From Levilactobacillus enshiensis (GTDB lineage: Bacteria; Bacillota; Bacilli; Lactobacillales; Lactobacillaceae): a stretch of 64,000 nt of DNA. The notes under the pieces are model-generated. The model made no database searches. It worked only from the letters and a program-made list of their open reading frames with translations, and was not told the DNA's origin. Location: the NCBI RefSeq assembly GCF_007115095.1, contig NZ_SULH01000006.1:62001-126000 (forward strand). The letters are read 5' to 3'. Each line of letters opens with the position of its first letter. The stretch's first letter is position 1. The position numbers and the translations under genes were made by a program. This document shows positions 42,301 through 52,819 of this stretch, piece by piece.

Positions 42301-43656
42301 TTATTCCACGCCAACTTCGGCCCGCACAACGTCTGCGATTCGGGCAACATAGCCCGCAACGATTTCTTCGGTTGGGGCTTCCGCCATGACCCGCAGAAGG
42401 GGTTCTGTTCCGGAAGGCCGGACTAAGACTCGTCCATCACCATTCATTTCCTTTTCAACGGTGGCGATCATCGCTTGAACTTGTGGATTCTCCAAGGCAG
42501 CTTGCTTGTCAGCAACCTTGATGTTGACTAGCTTTTGTGGGTAAGTCGTCACGTCAGCAGCCAATTCAGACAGCTTCTTACCTGTGACCTTCATGATGTG
42601 CAACAACTGTAGACTAGTCAGCAGGCCATCACCAGTCGTGTTAAAGTCTAAGAAGACGATATGGCCAGACTGTTCGCCACCCAGATTGTAGCCAGACTTG
42701 AGCATTTCTTCAACCACGTAACGGTCCCCGACCTTCGTCTTAACTGACTTCAGTTCATGGGCAGCCATGGCCTTGTACATCCCCAGATTACTCATGACCG
42801 TGGTCACAATCGTATCCTTCTTCAGACGACCGTGTTCCGCCATGTACTTGCCACAGATGTACATGATCTTATCACCATCGACAATGTTACCCGCCTCGTC
42901 GACTGCAATACAACGGTCACCGTCACCATCAAATGCCAGCCCAACTTGTGCTCCCTTTTCCAGCACAAACTTTTGCAACTGTTCTGGGTGCGTCGAACCA
43001 ACCTCGGCGTTGATGTTCAACCCATTAGGCGTCGTAGCAATCGTGTCAAAGTCCAAGTTCAGGTCAGCATATAGCCGGGAAACTAGACTGCTCGTGGCAC
43101 CGTTAGCAGAATCGACCGCAATGTGTAACCCCTCGAGGTCATCGGCAATGGTCTGTTCCAAGAACTGAATGTATTTTTGACTACCTTCTGAGTAGTCCTC
43201 AACCGTTCCTAAACCATCAGTCGTTGGCCGTGGCAGTTCATCCTTCTCACCGTCTAAGAGCGCTTCGATTTCCTCTTCCATCTCATCGGATAGCTTGTAA
43301 CCATCGCTCCCAAAGTACTTGATTCCGTTATACTCAACGGGGTTGTGGGAAGCCGTGATCATGACCCCGGCAGCAGCACCCTGTGTCCGTACCAAGTAAG
43401 CCACAGCAGGCGTTGAAATAACGCCTAACCGTAAGACCTCAATTCCGACGGACAATAGACCAGCAACCAAAGCATTCTCCAACAATTGACCGGAGATCCG
43501 GGTATCCCGGGCCACTAAAACTTGGGGGTGGGCATTTTGACTGTCCGCGTGTTGGGTTAAAACGTACCCGCCGAAACGACCAACTTTAAAAGCTAATTCA
43601 GGCGTTAGTTCTTGGTTAGCAACCCCACGCACACCATCGGTTCCAAAATACTTCAT
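42301..43656 (-). CDS. glmM: Phosphoglucosamine mutase
   Basis: 451 residues from ATG 43656 (GAGGAA upstream). Converts glucosamine-6-phosphate to glucosamine-1-phosphate for UDP-GlcNAc. Motifs: [10 protein letters not shown], phospho-Ser loop [15 protein letters not shown], metal loop [23 protein letters not shown], and the phosphate-binding [12 protein letters not shown]. Third gene of the conserved cdaA-cdaR-glmM unit; GlmM proteins are known to bind and inhibit CdaA, linking wall precursor supply to c-di-AMP. Confidence 0.97.
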   Translation of the reverse strand: MKYFGTDGVRGVANQELTPELAFKVGRFGGYVLTQHADSQNAHPQVLVARDTRISGQLLENALVAGLLSVGIEVLRLGVISTPAVAYLVRTQGAAAGVMITASHNPVEYNGIKYFGSDGYKLSDEMEEEIEALLDGEKDELPRPTTDGLGTVEDYSEGSQKYIQFLEQTIADDLEGLHIAVDSANGATSSLVSRLYADLNLDFDTIATTPNGLNINAEVGSTHPEQLQKFVLEKGAQVGLAFDGDGDRCIAVDEAGNIVDGDKIMYICGKYMAEHGRLKKDTIVTTVMSNLGMYKAMAAHELKSVKTKVGDRYVVEEMLKSGYNLGGEQSGHIVFLDFNTTGDGLLTSLQLLHIMKVTGKKLSELAADVTTYPQKLVNIKVADKQAALENPQVQAMIATVEKEMNGDGRVLVRPSGTEPLLRVMAEAPTEEIVAGYVARIADVVRAEVGVE

Positions 43657-43690
43657 CGTAAAATTCCTCATTTCTCAACTTTGTTTTTCG

Positions 43691-44662
43691 TTATTTTGAG
43701 ACGGCCTTGACCGTAACCTTAACGGTCGTTGGATCAAAGGCTGTCACTTTGTTATCGCTAGCATCGAGTGTCACGGTCTTCGTCGCCGTCTTCTTGACAT
43801 CACTGACATCGACATCCACGGTCGCTTGATTCAGCGCTTTAAGCTCCGCTGCGCTCCCATAAGCCGTGACCTTGTTCACGTTACTAGTTAGTTTGTACGT
43901 CGTTCCGGACGAGCCATTTTGCGCATTCAAATTCAGACTGACTTTCTTACTCTGACCATCGGATGTCACCGGCAGACTGACCGTCGTGGTAGATGGTGTC
44001 AAGATGACATTGACCGTCTTCCCACTACTGTCAAGTGCCTCAATGACGGCTTGACTATTAATGGTCTTCTTCGTGTTCTGTGGCACCGTCAGTTGCGCAA
44101 CAACTTGTTTCACCCGCGCAATCTCATTGGCCGCACCCGTGGCCTTAACGGTCGTGGTGTCAGTCGTAGCCTTTCCAGCGGTATACCCTGCCGCAATATT
44201 GCGGCTAGCGTACTGTACTTTTACTGGGAAGGACACGGTTCGCCGCGGCTCAATGTCCACGGAGATTTTTGCCGGCGAAATGGTCGACTCAATCTCGTGG
44301 TTCAAGCCCTCCTGGTGTAGGGTCACTTTATGTTTCCCTACTCCCAGATTGCTCAGTGCCGCGTAGACCTTGAAGTTTTGCGTATTGGCAGTCGTTGTCA
44401 CTAACGCCAGGGGTCCCCGTAAAGTCACTTTGACCTTTTGAGGGTACCCGGTCACAAAGTACTTGTTGCTGTTCACGTTCAACTGTAGCGGTACCGAGAC
44501 CGTCATCGTCTTGGTTGCCGTCAGCGACGTGTTGTTGGTTGAATTGGTCGACTGCGAATTGCTTGAGCTGGACTTAGTGCTGTTGACGTAGAAAAATAAC
44601 AGCACCGCCAAAATCAAGGCTAGGATCCGGTATAGCCACGTGGTGTAACGCTCGTTTTTCAT
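43691..44662 (-). CDS. cdaR: YbbR-domain regulator of the diadenylate cyclase
   Basis: 323 residues. One N-terminal membrane helix (about 10-26, ILALILAVLLFFYVN), a Ser/Asn-rich stretch, then three YbbR repeats of about 80 residues outside the cell. CdaR homologues bind CdaA in the membrane and adjust c-di-AMP production. The ATG shares its first base with the cdaA stop codon, so translation is coupled. Confidence 0.92.
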   Translation of the reverse strand: MKNERYTTWLYRILALILAVLLFFYVNSTKSSSSNSQSTNSTNNTSLTATKTMTVSVPLQLNVNSNKYFVTGYPQKVKVTLRGPLALVTTTANTQNFKVYAALSNLGVGKHKVTLHQEGLNHEIESTISPAKISVDIEPRRTVSFPVKVQYASRNIAAGYTAGKATTDTTTVKATGAANEIARVKQVVAQLTVPQNTKKTINSQAVIEALDSSGKTVNVILTPSTTTVSLPVTSDGQSKKVSLNLNAQNGSSGTTYKLTSNVNKVTAYGSAAELKALNQATVDVDVSDVKKTATKTVTLDASDNKVTAFDPTTVKVTVKAVSK

Positions 44663-45510
44663 TAGCGCCGCCCCCCTCGAAAGCGCTCATCAAACCAATC
44701 GAGCGCCTTGACTAAGAAGTTCCCTTCATTAGGGGCTTCTTCACTAACCAATTCATTACGTAAAAACTTCAGGTAATCGGCCTGTGTCAATCCCCGCAGT
44801 AACTCGTTGTTCTTCGTGATCGACACTTCACCCGTTTCTTCAGAAATGACGATCGTCAATGCATCCGTCACCTCAGAAATACCGACCGCCGCTCTGTGCC
44901 GTGTCCCCAGTTCCTTAGGAATGAGATTGCTCTCAGACAAGGGCAGGTACGCCGCCGCAACGGCGATCCGATTGTCCCGAATGATGACTGCCCCATCATG
45001 CAAGGGCGTGTTCGGGATAAAAATATTGATCAACAGTTCGCCGGTCAACTCGGCGTCCAGCTTAATCCCCGTCTCGATATAGTCTTCCAGTCCCGTGTCT
45101 CGCTGAATGGTCATTAACGCCCCAATCCGCCGTTTAGACATGTACTGAATGGCTTTATCCAAACCTTCGATCATTTTGGTGGCCGCTTCATTCTCGTGGC
45201 GAACGCGGACAAAAATCGACCCGCGACCTAAGTGCTCCAGTCCCCGCCGAATTTCCGGCTGAAAGACAATGATGATTGCAATGACACCCCAATTGATGAC
45301 TAAGTCGACCAACCATGATACCGTATTCAACCCCACGTAAGTACTAATGAACTTAACGATCAAGATCAGGATCACACCGCGGAAGAGCTGAATTGCCTTG
45401 GTTCCGCGTAGCATCACAATCAGCTCGTAAATAACGAACCAAACGACCAAGATGTCGAGTAGGTTGACTAAATTCCCTAACGTAAGGAGTTTTCCCCAAT
45501 CTAGGTTCAT
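44662..45510 (-). CDS. cdaA: Diadenylate cyclase, membrane bound
   Basis: 282 residues. Three N-terminal membrane helices, then the DAC domain with the two catalytic motifs: DGAVIIRDNRI (DGA) and GTRHRAAVGISE (RHR). Makes c-di-AMP from two ATP, the signal controlling potassium and osmolyte uptake and wall integrity. ATG with TTGGAGGG upstream. First gene of cdaA-cdaR-glmM. Confidence 0.97.
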   Translation of the reverse strand: MNLDWGKLLTLGNLVNLLDILVVWFVIYELIVMLRGTKAIQLFRGVILILIVKFISTYVGLNTVSWLVDLVINWGVIAIIIVFQPEIRRGLEHLGRGSIFVRVRHENEAATKMIEGLDKAIQYMSKRRIGALMTIQRDTGLEDYIETGIKLDAELTGELLINIFIPNTPLHDGAVIIRDNRIAVAAAYLPLSESNLIPKELGTRHRAAVGISEVTDALTIVISEETGEVSITKNNELLRGLTQADYLKFLRNELVSEEAPNEGNFLVKALDWFDERFRGGRR

Positions 45511-45757
45511 GACTTTCCCTCCAAATCGAATTCAAATTTTATTATAGCACGGCGGCCTCAACATTTCGCCTTGAATCCCAACAAGTCGTGGAAAGTCGCT
45601 GGGAACGACAACTAAAACTTACGGATTCCTTAAAGTATAACCGTGGCGTTATTTTCAGGAAAATAATCTGTTACCATAGAAGTCATATTCTGTTTACTGA
45701 CAGCGATTTCGCTGTAGAATGGAAGTAGAAACTTGGCGAAAGGATTGGTGATGGCTT

Positions 45758-46417
45758 ATGAATCGGCGTGCCCGCTGGGAAATTCGGATTTTCTTTGTCG
45801 CGTGGCTCATTTTTCTTTTTTTCCGCGCGAAGGACCCGTTCTCATTCTTAGTCCTCAACACCTTCTTGGGCTACATCCCCATCGAACTGAGCTTCCACAT
45901 TGGCCGGCAGCGGCCACGTGCCTGGCTCTTTTGGCCACTGGTGCTCCTCTGGCTGCTATTCTATCCCAATGCGCCTTACCTCCTGACGGATCTGTTTCAC
46001 CTGTCCTTACTGCAACCTTACGCCGTCACTGGCCTGTTACGGGTCACCCCGCACCTCTGGATCTACTTCACGTATATGATCATTAGTGCCATCAGCTGTT
46101 CGTTTTTGGGCTTCTGGAGTCTCAATTACGTCAGTGAGTGTATCAGTCTCAGACTGGGAAACGGTCATGCGGTGGTTCGGTTACTGACCGTCATGATTCT
46201 AACTTTTCTCACATCGGTTGGGCTCTACATTGGCCGGTTTCTACGGATTCACACGGTCTACCTGTTTCTGAATCCTGAACAGTTCATTCGGCCGCTGATG
46301 AACATGTGGACGCCGAATATGTGGATCTTCGTGGGCTTGATGACGCTCATCCAGCTCTTCTGCTACTGGGTACTCTACCTCATCATGACTAACAGCCGCC
46401 AGCCAGCTGACGATTAA
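45758..46417 (+). CDS. DUF1361 membrane protein
   Basis: 219 residues with six or seven hydrophobic segments. FFRAKDPFSFLVLNTFLGYI, WLLFYPNAPYLLTDLFHL and TSVGLYIGRFLRIHT are the family-defining stretches. The family has no established function. ATG has a weak, distant site (AAAGG at 14 bases). Transcribed divergently from cdaA. Confidence 0.85.
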   Translation: MNRRARWEIRIFFVAWLIFLFFRAKDPFSFLVLNTFLGYIPIELSFHIGRQRPRAWLFWPLVLLWLLFYPNAPYLLTDLFHLSLLQPYAVTGLLRVTPHLWIYFTYMIISAISCSFLGFWSLNYVSECISLRLGNGHAVVRLLTVMILTFLTSVGLYIGRFLRIHTVYLFLNPEQFIRPLMNMWTPNMWIFVGLMTLIQLFCYWVLYLIMTNSRQPADD

Positions 46418-46743
46418 ACTGATGACGTTACTTAGCGTCAGTTGCTTCCAGCTAGACACTACTAATTTAATGGTAAACTCATTAATGAACTTGAGCACCT
46501 CAATCTGTTTTGGATTGAGCTGTTTGGGTTCTTTTTATATATCCCTCTGCAAAGAGAATTCGGTTCAAGCTTGGCAAACGGCAGTTGGCTTCAAAGCGAG
46601 CGAAAAGACTGGTGCTCTTCCAGTCTGAAGTGCCCGCCACCGTCCTACACCCAATTTAGCCTAATTTAACGGTGTACATGCTTATCCCAAAACTGGAATG
46701 TAGCCTGAATTTCAGTTTTAGAACCTCTTTAACTGCCAATATC
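46418..46743. other. Intergenic, hairpins only
   Basis: 326 bases with a small CTCAATC...GATTGAG hairpin near 46500 followed by a loose T-rich stretch, probably a weak terminator of the DUF1361 gene. No supported ORF or RNA gene. Confidence 0.4.
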
Positions 46744-46789
46744 GAAAGGACCCCACCAACTGTATCTCAGCAGTTGGTGGGGTCCTTTC
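46744..46789. terminator. Strong bidirectional terminator
   Basis: GAAAGGACCCCACCAACTG (46744-46762) pairs perfectly with its inverse at 46771-46789. It lies between convergent DUF1361 and antiporter genes. Confidence 0.85.
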
Positions 46790-46834
46790 AATTTACAATC
46801 CAATTATAGAAACGGATCAGCTACCAACGAAATG

Positions 46835-48967
46835 CTAGCCTTCCTCATTGTTCAAAGACATTACCAAAACATTTTCGGAGTAGTTGACATATTGTCGAAG
46901 ATGCGACGCCATATTCCAGGTGATGTTGCCCGCCTCGAGTAGGTTTTGAATGCCCGACCGTTCGGCCCCGAGTGCCCGCACCCGCAGTTTGTTGATCTGA
47001 TGTTGGTACTCTTCTTCGTGGGTCGGCGCCGTTTCCGCTTTGGCCCGTTCAATGCGATTTCGGTACTGAACCAGCAAATGATAGACCGCTTGATTATCGA
47101 ACTGCGTCTCGTCTACATCAGAACTTGAGAGATACTGCGACAATGACTTAATGGCTGCCTTTGCCGTCTCCCGTTCGATTAAATTATTCTCGGCATGCAG
47201 CCGCTCCGTATTTTCCGAATGTAGCCAGTAGGCCGCGTTTCGAAACATGTGCTTGAAGAAAACGCGCCAGTATTTCAGTACACTTGGCATGGTGTGTCCG
47301 GCGACCTGCGTCAACCGGCTCTCCATATTTTCAATTCGCCGCAGTGCCCCGACGTAGCTGGTCTGCGTAATTTTCTCCGCCTGGCGCAACTCCTTTAACG
47401 ACTCACGCTCACCGGCTAACGTCACTTGCCGTAAGCGAATCTCATCGTCCAGGACCTTCTGCATGGCCGTGTCGGCCCGGTAGTTCATTTCCAACCGGCG
47501 AATAATAAATTGATAGTCCAAGATCAAGTCATAGGCCGCCCGTTGATTGTTCGGTCGTCGCAACTCTTCAATCTTCGAAATGGCCAGCCGCATGATGTAG
47601 GCGCGTGCTTCGTCCTCACTGATCTGACGTACCGGCTCGGCAGGAATCTCCTCACCATCGGCATCCAAATCGATCTCGTTGGCGCCCTCATCACTCGCAC
47701 TTGCCCGGGTCTGCAACGGTTGCCCGGACGTTGAAATCAACGGCAAGGTAATCGTTGCGGCCACCAAACTGATAATGATGACCCCCGAAGCCACGAAGAG
47801 CATCAACGCTCGCGTGGGAAAACCAGCTCCGGATGCGATGGTCATTGGCACGGAAAGTACCCCGGCCATGGTCACGGCTCCCCGCACACCAGACAGGCCA
47901 GACAGGATCGACATCCGAATACCTGGCCGTTCCTTTCGCGAGCGGTTATTCAAGCGTTCGTACAGCACGTACCCATACGTCCACACCGTCCGAATCACCA
48001 CGATGATCACCCAGGTCATTAGGGCAAAGAATAAGGCTTCCCACGTGTTAAATTGACCACCCTTGATGACCTGTGATGTGGCCACGGGCAGTTCAATTCC
48101 TAGAATCACGAAAACAATTCCGTTTAACGAATAGATAATAATATCCCAAACTTTTTCTGTGACTAATTTTAATTCCGGTGAATCCTCTACAATCCGATTT
48201 TCCCGGGCATGATAGAGGACGCCGGCCGTTACCACCGCAATAACTCCCGATGCATGCGTAATCTCTTCAGTGACCAGATAGACCACAAATGGTGTGGCAA
48301 TCTGTAAAACCGTATTGAAGATAACATCATCGATACCTTGCCGCCGCAGAATATCCATCAACAACTGAATCGCCGTCATGATGATCAGTCCGGATAAGAA
48401 GCCGACGATACTGATATAGAAGAAATCACCGACCGCCGTTCCCATTGAGAAGGCTCCCGTGACCGTGGCCGCAATGGCATATTTAAAGGCAATCAGTCCA
48501 CTGGCATCGTTGATCAAACTTTCGCCACTGACCAAATGCATGAGACTTTCTGGTAACTTGGCTTGCTTCGAAATCGACTGCACCGCCACCGGATCGGTCG
48601 GTGATAAGATGGCTGCTAACGCAAACGCCACCGTTAATGGCATCTTGGGGATCAACTCGTAAATCAAGAAGCCCCCTAAAATCGTGGTTAAGAAAACTAA
48701 CCAAATGGCATTTGCAAAAATAGGTCCCCGTAATCGCCAGAGTTCGCGACGGGGAAAACGCCGACCATCGTTATACAGCAATGGTGCAATGAACAAGAGC
48801 AAGAACCAATCAGTCTCCAATGGCACCTCAAATTGCCAGACTAAGGCAACGATGAGGCCCAACGCAATTTGAATCAAACTGACTGGAATAAACGTGAGGT
48901 AGTGACTGATAATATTAGAGAACAGAACTAACACGATCAACAGGATCACTGCTTCAACAATAGGCAC
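46835..48967 (-). CDS. CPA1-family Na+/H+ antiporter
   Basis: 710 residues from a GTG at 48967 with AGGGGG eight bases upstream. The first 400 residues contain about 12 membrane segments with AAILSPTDPVAVQSI and the ion-binding ESLINDASGLIAF (ND pair). The C-terminal 300 residues are soluble, charged and helical, as in NhaP/NhaG-like proteins where they tune activity. Exports sodium (or potassium) for protons, important for pH homeostasis in acid-producing bacteria. murB lies 17 bases upstream in the same direction. Confidence 0.92.
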   Translation of the reverse strand: MPIVEAVILLIVLVLFSNIISHYLTFIPVSLIQIALGLIVALVWQFEVPLETDWFLLLFIAPLLYNDGRRFPRRELWRLRGPIFANAIWLVFLTTILGGFLIYELIPKMPLTVAFALAAILSPTDPVAVQSISKQAKLPESLMHLVSGESLINDASGLIAFKYAIAATVTGAFSMGTAVGDFFYISIVGFLSGLIIMTAIQLLMDILRRQGIDDVIFNTVLQIATPFVVYLVTEEITHASGVIAVVTAGVLYHARENRIVEDSPELKLVTEKVWDIIIYSLNGIVFVILGIELPVATSQVIKGGQFNTWEALFFALMTWVIIVVIRTVWTYGYVLYERLNNRSRKERPGIRMSILSGLSGVRGAVTMAGVLSVPMTIASGAGFPTRALMLFVASGVIIISLVAATITLPLISTSGQPLQTRASASDEGANEIDLDADGEEIPAEPVRQISEDEARAYIMRLAISKIEELRRPNNQRAAYDLILDYQFIIRRLEMNYRADTAMQKVLDDEIRLRQVTLAGERESLKELRQAEKITQTSYVGALRRIENMESRLTQVAGHTMPSVLKYWRVFFKHMFRNAAYWLHSENTERLHAENNLIERETAKAAIKSLSQYLSSSDVDETQFDNQAVYHLLVQYRNRIERAKAETAPTHEEEYQHQINKLRVRALGAERSGIQNLLEAGNITWNMASHLRQYVNYSENVLVMSLNNEEG

Positions 48968-48984
48968 ATATGGTTCCCCCTTTT

Positions 48985-49896
48985 TTAGTTTGCGGTCGTT
49001 GGCTTTTCACCAATGATCCGGACTTCCGTCTCCAAGTGGACGTTGTCTTCTTTCAAGATAACTTCCTGAATATGGTGAATCAATTCCAAATAATCCGTGG
49101 CCGTTGCGTGGTCAATATTCACGATGAAGCCGGCATGCTTGGTAGAAACCTGTGCGCCGCCCCACTTTAGACCCTGTAAGCCAGCCTCTTGGATCAGCTG
49201 ACCGGTATAATGGCCCTCTGGCCGTTTAAAGACGCTCCCACAGGAAGGCAAGTCCAACGGTTGTTTGGCGGCTCGCCGGGCATTCAGGTCATCCATTTTG
49301 GCTTGAATGGCCACCCCATCCCCTGGCGTCAAGGTAAAGGTTGCCGACAAGACGATGTCGTGATAGTCCTGAATGGAACTGTGCCGGTACCCAAAGTCGA
49401 GCTCTTCGTTCGTCAACGTCCGAATTTCACCTGCTGGCGTCAAGACCTCTGCCGACAAAGCGACCTCGCTGATTTCACCGCCGTAAGCGCCGGCATTCAT
49501 GAAGACCGCACCACCCACACTACCGGGAATTCCCGCAGCAAATTCAAAGCCGCTCAGTGCGTGACTTTGAGCTACCTGGGTCGTCTTGATCAACGATGCC
49601 CCCGCTTCGGCAGTGACCGTTTGACCCGTGCTAGTGATTTTCTTCATTTCAGTCAAAATCATCACCAAGCCACGAATACCGCCGTCACGAACGATTAAGT
49701 TACTGGCATTCCCCACCACCGTCACGGGCAACTTTTCTTGCTTAGCATAAGCCAACAAGGACTTGGTCTCCTGAACGTTCGTTGGAAAGGCTAAATAGTC
49801 AGCAGGACCCCCGGTCTTGGTATGCGTGTAGTGCGCTAAAGGCTCGTTACGCAAAATTTTTACCGCAGGAAATGCCGTTGCTATATCTTCCATCAT
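48985..49896 (-). CDS. murB: UDP-N-acetylenolpyruvoylglucosamine reductase
   Basis: 303 residues from the first of two adjacent ATGs (49896) with AGAGG nine bases upstream; the frame to 50049 lacks a site. FAD-binding [43 protein letters not shown], and the catalytic Ser in [13 protein letters not shown]. It is the short type II form. Makes UDP-MurNAc with NADPH. Upstream of the antiporter gene on the same strand. Confidence 0.96.
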   Translation of the reverse strand: MMEDIATAFPAVKILRNEPLAHYTHTKTGGPADYLAFPTNVQETKSLLAYAKQEKLPVTVVGNASNLIVRDGGIRGLVMILTEMKKITSTGQTVTAEAGASLIKTTQVAQSHALSGFEFAAGIPGSVGGAVFMNAGAYGGEISEVALSAEVLTPAGEIRTLTNEELDFGYRHSSIQDYHDIVLSATFTLTPGDGVAIQAKMDDLNARRAAKQPLDLPSCGSVFKRPEGHYTGQLIQEAGLQGLKWGGAQVSTKHAGFIVNIDHATATDYLELIHHIQEVILKEDNVHLETEVRIIGEKPTTAN

Positions 49897-50137
49897 CGTG
49901 ATTATCCTCTCGTTTCGCAAAGATTTACGTTCCGTTTTGCCAATGACTGGTCTAACGGAATTAATCGTCAATAGCCCTATTTTACCATGAAAACTAGCCA
50001 GACCGACGGCGAACGCTTCATTTCCAATAAAATCTCTTAATCCTGACAAGGACGGGGGTACGCGGCCGTTAAACGCTCTGCCACGTTACCGCCCCCTTTT
50101 TCTGGTATACTAAAATGAGTTAGTGGAGGTGCCGAAA

Positions 50138-50902
50138 ATGAAATTTATTTCGTGGAATGTAAACGGCCTACGGGCAATTGTAAAGAAAAATTTCGTTGAA
50201 ACTTTTCAGGATTTGGATGCTGATTTCTTTGGCATTCAGGAAACTAAGTTACAGGAGGGCCAGATTGATCTCGACCTCCCTGGTTACTATCAATATTGGA
50301 ACTACGCCGAACGTAAGGGGTATTCCGGAACGGCGCTCTTTACCAAACACAAGCCATTGCATGTCCTTTATGGTATCGATGCCCCTGACTTTGACCACGA
50401 AGGCCGGACGATTACGTTGGAGTATCCCGATTTCTATGTGCTGACCTGTTACACGCCCAATTCTGGCAGTGGACTAAAGCGGCTTGACTTTCGCATGGGT
50501 TGGGAACAAGCTTTTCTGGCGTTTGTGAATAAGTTGGATGCCAAAAAGCCCGTTATTTTCTGTGGTGACCTCAACGTGGCCCACACGGAAATCGATTTAC
50601 GAAATCCCAAAACCAATCATAAGAACGCTGGCTTTACAGATGATGAACGGGAAAAAATGACAGCGTTACTGGCCGCCGGTTACACCGACACCTTCCGCTA
50701 CTTCAATCCGGATGCCACCGACCGGTATTCCTGGTGGAGCTATCGATTCCACGCCCGCGATAACAACGCTGGGTGGCGGATCGATTACTTTATTACCAGC
50801 CAACGCCTCGAACCACAACTCAAGCAAGCAGAAATTCTAGATCAAATCATGGGGTCCGACCACTGTCCGGTAGAATTGGATGTCGATGGACTCACCGTTT
50901 AA
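50138..50902 (+). CDS. exoA: Exodeoxyribonuclease III / AP endonuclease
   Basis: 254 residues from ATG 50138 with GGAGG eight bases upstream. Motifs: MKFISWNVNGLRA, FFGIQETKLQ with metal-binding Glu, YSGTALF, FCGDLNVAHTEIDL and GSDHCPVEL. Cuts DNA 5' of abasic sites in base-excision repair, like ExoA of Bacillus. The exonuclease gene that follows starts 26 bases later and may be cotranscribed. Confidence 0.95.
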   Translation: MKFISWNVNGLRAIVKKNFVETFQDLDADFFGIQETKLQEGQIDLDLPGYYQYWNYAERKGYSGTALFTKHKPLHVLYGIDAPDFDHEGRTITLEYPDFYVLTCYTPNSGSGLKRLDFRMGWEQAFLAFVNKLDAKKPVIFCGDLNVAHTEIDLRNPKTNHKNAGFTDDEREKMTALLAAGYTDTFRYFNPDATDRYSWWSYRFHARDNNAGWRIDYFITSQRLEPQLKQAEILDQIMGSDHCPVELDVDGLTV

Positions 50903-50928
50903 ATCAATTAAGAGAGGAAGATGTCTTT

Positions 50929-51465
50929 GTGAATTTTGTTGCCATGGACTTTGAAACGGCCAGTGGCAAGCGATACAGCGCTTGTTCCTTAGCCCTGACC
51001 ATCGTCCGAAACAGTCAAGTCGTCGATGAATTTTATACCTTGATCAAGCCAGATACTGATTTTTTCTGGCGCAATGTCCAGATCCACGGCATTCACGAAG
51101 CTGATGTTGCCAATGCACCAGCCTTTCCGGAGGTTTGGCAGCACATTGCGCCCCTCTTCCAACGGGATCGCCTCGTGATTGCCCACAACGCACCATTTGA
51201 CAACGGCGTCTTACGCAGCACGTTGGAACACTACAACTTACCGACCGCACGCTACCTGACGTTAGATACCGTGAAGACCAGTCGTAAGTTCTTCCCCGAG
51301 TTCCCCAACCACAAGTTGAACACCGTCTGCGATGAACTCAACATTGACTTGCATCATCATCACAACGCGCTCGACGATAGCCTCGCCTGTGCTAATATTC
51401 TGCTGTATGAAGCCAACCATTTTGGCACGCAACCGCTGAAATCCTTTGTGACGGTCAATGCTTAG
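50929..51465 (+). CDS. DEDDh 3'-5' exonuclease (DNA polymerase III epsilon-like)
   Basis: 178 residues from GTG 50929 (AGAGGAAG upstream); the longer frame overlaps exoA and is rejected. Exonuclease motifs: VAMDFETA (Exo I), HNAPFDNGVL (Exo II) and HHHNALDDSLACANI (Exo III, DEDDh). No BRCT or polymerase domain, so it is a stand-alone proofreading-type or RNase T-like enzyme. Its pairing with exoA suggests DNA repair. Confidence 0.9.
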   Translation: MNFVAMDFETASGKRYSACSLALTIVRNSQVVDEFYTLIKPDTDFFWRNVQIHGIHEADVANAPAFPEVWQHIAPLFQRDRLVIAHNAPFDNGVLRSTLEHYNLPTARYLTLDTVKTSRKFFPEFPNHKLNTVCDELNIDLHHHHNALDDSLACANILLYEANHFGTQPLKSFVTVNA

Positions 51466-51495
51466 GCTGTGCTTAAAATTAGCAACCCGTTAAAT

Positions 51496-51542
51496 GAAAA
51501 AGATTGACACCATCTTATGCGGATAGTGCCAATCTTTTTTTA
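51496..51542. terminator. Bidirectional terminator
   Basis: AAAAAGATTG...CAATCTTTTTTT stem between the exonuclease gene (plus) and the aldo/keto reductase gene (minus). Confidence 0.9.
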
Positions 51543-51552
51543 TTTCATTAAT

Positions 51553-52569
51553 TTACTTCTTATCCCAATCAATCGGCGCTTGTTGCGCTAAAATTTGGTC
51601 GATTTGATTCAACTCATCCGTTGTGAAGTCCAGATTCTTCAGAGCCGCGACGTTATCGACGACCTGTTCGGGACGACTAGCACCGATCAGCACACTGGCA
51701 ATTGCTGGTTGTCTGAGGTTCCAAGCCAATGACATTTGCGCTAGGCTTTGATTGCGTTGTTTGGCAACACCATTTAGTGCGCGAATCGTCTGCAGGGTCT
51801 GTTCAACTTGAGCGGGATGTAAGAACGGAATCGTGGCTTTATTTGCCCGTGAGTCCGTTGGAATGCCGTTCAAATATTTCGTTGTTAGCAAACCTTGGCA
51901 CAACGAGCTGAAGCTGATTGCCGACTTGTGATTCCGCAGTAAAACGGGCAATACATCGTTCTCAATCTCCCTGTTCAGCAGATTGTAGCGTGGTTGATGA
52001 ATGATAAACGGTGTATGTAGGTCCTCGAAAATGTTGGCGATGGCCTGGGTCTGTGCGCCGTTGTAGTTTGAGATTCCCACATAAAGGGCTTTCCCCGAGC
52101 GCACGAGTTGGTCTAATGCCAAAGCAGTTTCTTCTGGATTAGTTGCTGGGTCAGCACGGTGACTGTAGAAAATGTCAAAATAGTCCAACCCCGTCCGTTG
52201 CAGGCTCTGATCAGCACTAGCAATGATGCTTTTCCGTGAACCCCAGTTACCATAAGGACCGGGCCACATCACGTAACCAGCCTTACTGGAAATAACCATT
52301 TCATCACGATAAGCATGCATGTCGGTCGCCATGATCCGGCCAAAGTTTTCCTCGGCACTCCCAGGCTCTGGTCCATAATTATTAGCCAGGTCATACGACG
52401 TAATCCCCAGATCAAAGGCCTGATGGATGATGGCACGTTGATTATCATACGCGTCCACGCTACCAAAGTTATTCCAAAGACCTAAACTAATGGCAGAAAG
52501 TTTCAACCCGCTATCCCCAATTCGGTTATAAACCATTTGGTCATAGCGATGTTCATTTGCCTGATACAT
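51553..52569 (-). CDS. Aldo/keto reductase (YghZ/Gpr-like)
   Basis: 338 residues from ATG 52569 (GGAGGAATTTGGAG upstream). The catalytic tetrad is visible: Asp in TSYDLANNYGPEPGSAEENF, Tyr in the same stretch, Lys in VISSKAGYVMWPG, and His in FDIFYSHRADP. NADPH motif IASVLIGASRPEQVVDN near the end. Matches the methylglyoxal/glyceraldehyde reductase subgroup of AKR enzymes; substrate is inferred. Monocistronic. Confidence 0.9.
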   Translation of the reverse strand: MYQANEHRYDQMVYNRIGDSGLKLSAISLGLWNNFGSVDAYDNQRAIIHQAFDLGITSYDLANNYGPEPGSAEENFGRIMATDMHAYRDEMVISSKAGYVMWPGPYGNWGSRKSIIASADQSLQRTGLDYFDIFYSHRADPATNPEETALALDQLVRSGKALYVGISNYNGAQTQAIANIFEDLHTPFIIHQPRYNLLNREIENDVLPVLLRNHKSAISFSSLCQGLLTTKYLNGIPTDSRANKATIPFLHPAQVEQTLQTIRALNGVAKQRNQSLAQMSLAWNLRQPAIASVLIGASRPEQVVDNVAALKNLDFTTDELNQIDQILAQQAPIDWDKK

Positions 52570-52729
52570 CTCCAAATTCCTCCTCATTAATCACTGATTC
52601 TTAATGACACCATAGGTTAAGGATAACGCTTTCATCTAAAACTTGCACCGAAAACTCGTTACCCCCAGCCACTACGAAAGTCCTAACTCATCCGTTTTCG
52701 GCTCACATTGTGGGTGTCTTTGACCGCTA

Positions 52730-52768
52730 CCAAAAAGAGGGGTTGAGATCAAAAGTCTCTGCCCCTCT
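52730..52768 (-). terminator. Terminator of the GNAT gene
   Basis: AAGAGGGG...CCCCTCTT hairpin with inner GAGA/TCTC pairs; five Ts follow on the minus strand, 50 bases past the stop at 52820. Confidence 0.85.
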
Positions 52769-52819
52769 TACTGTTATGATCGAAACGGATTCCAAACAAA
52801 ACACCCAATTTGGACGGTT

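Noticed and set aside
49897-50049. 51-residue N-terminal extension of MurB
   Set aside because: No ribosome site before 50049, and the AGAGG site lies before the ATG at 49896; MurB length then fits the family.
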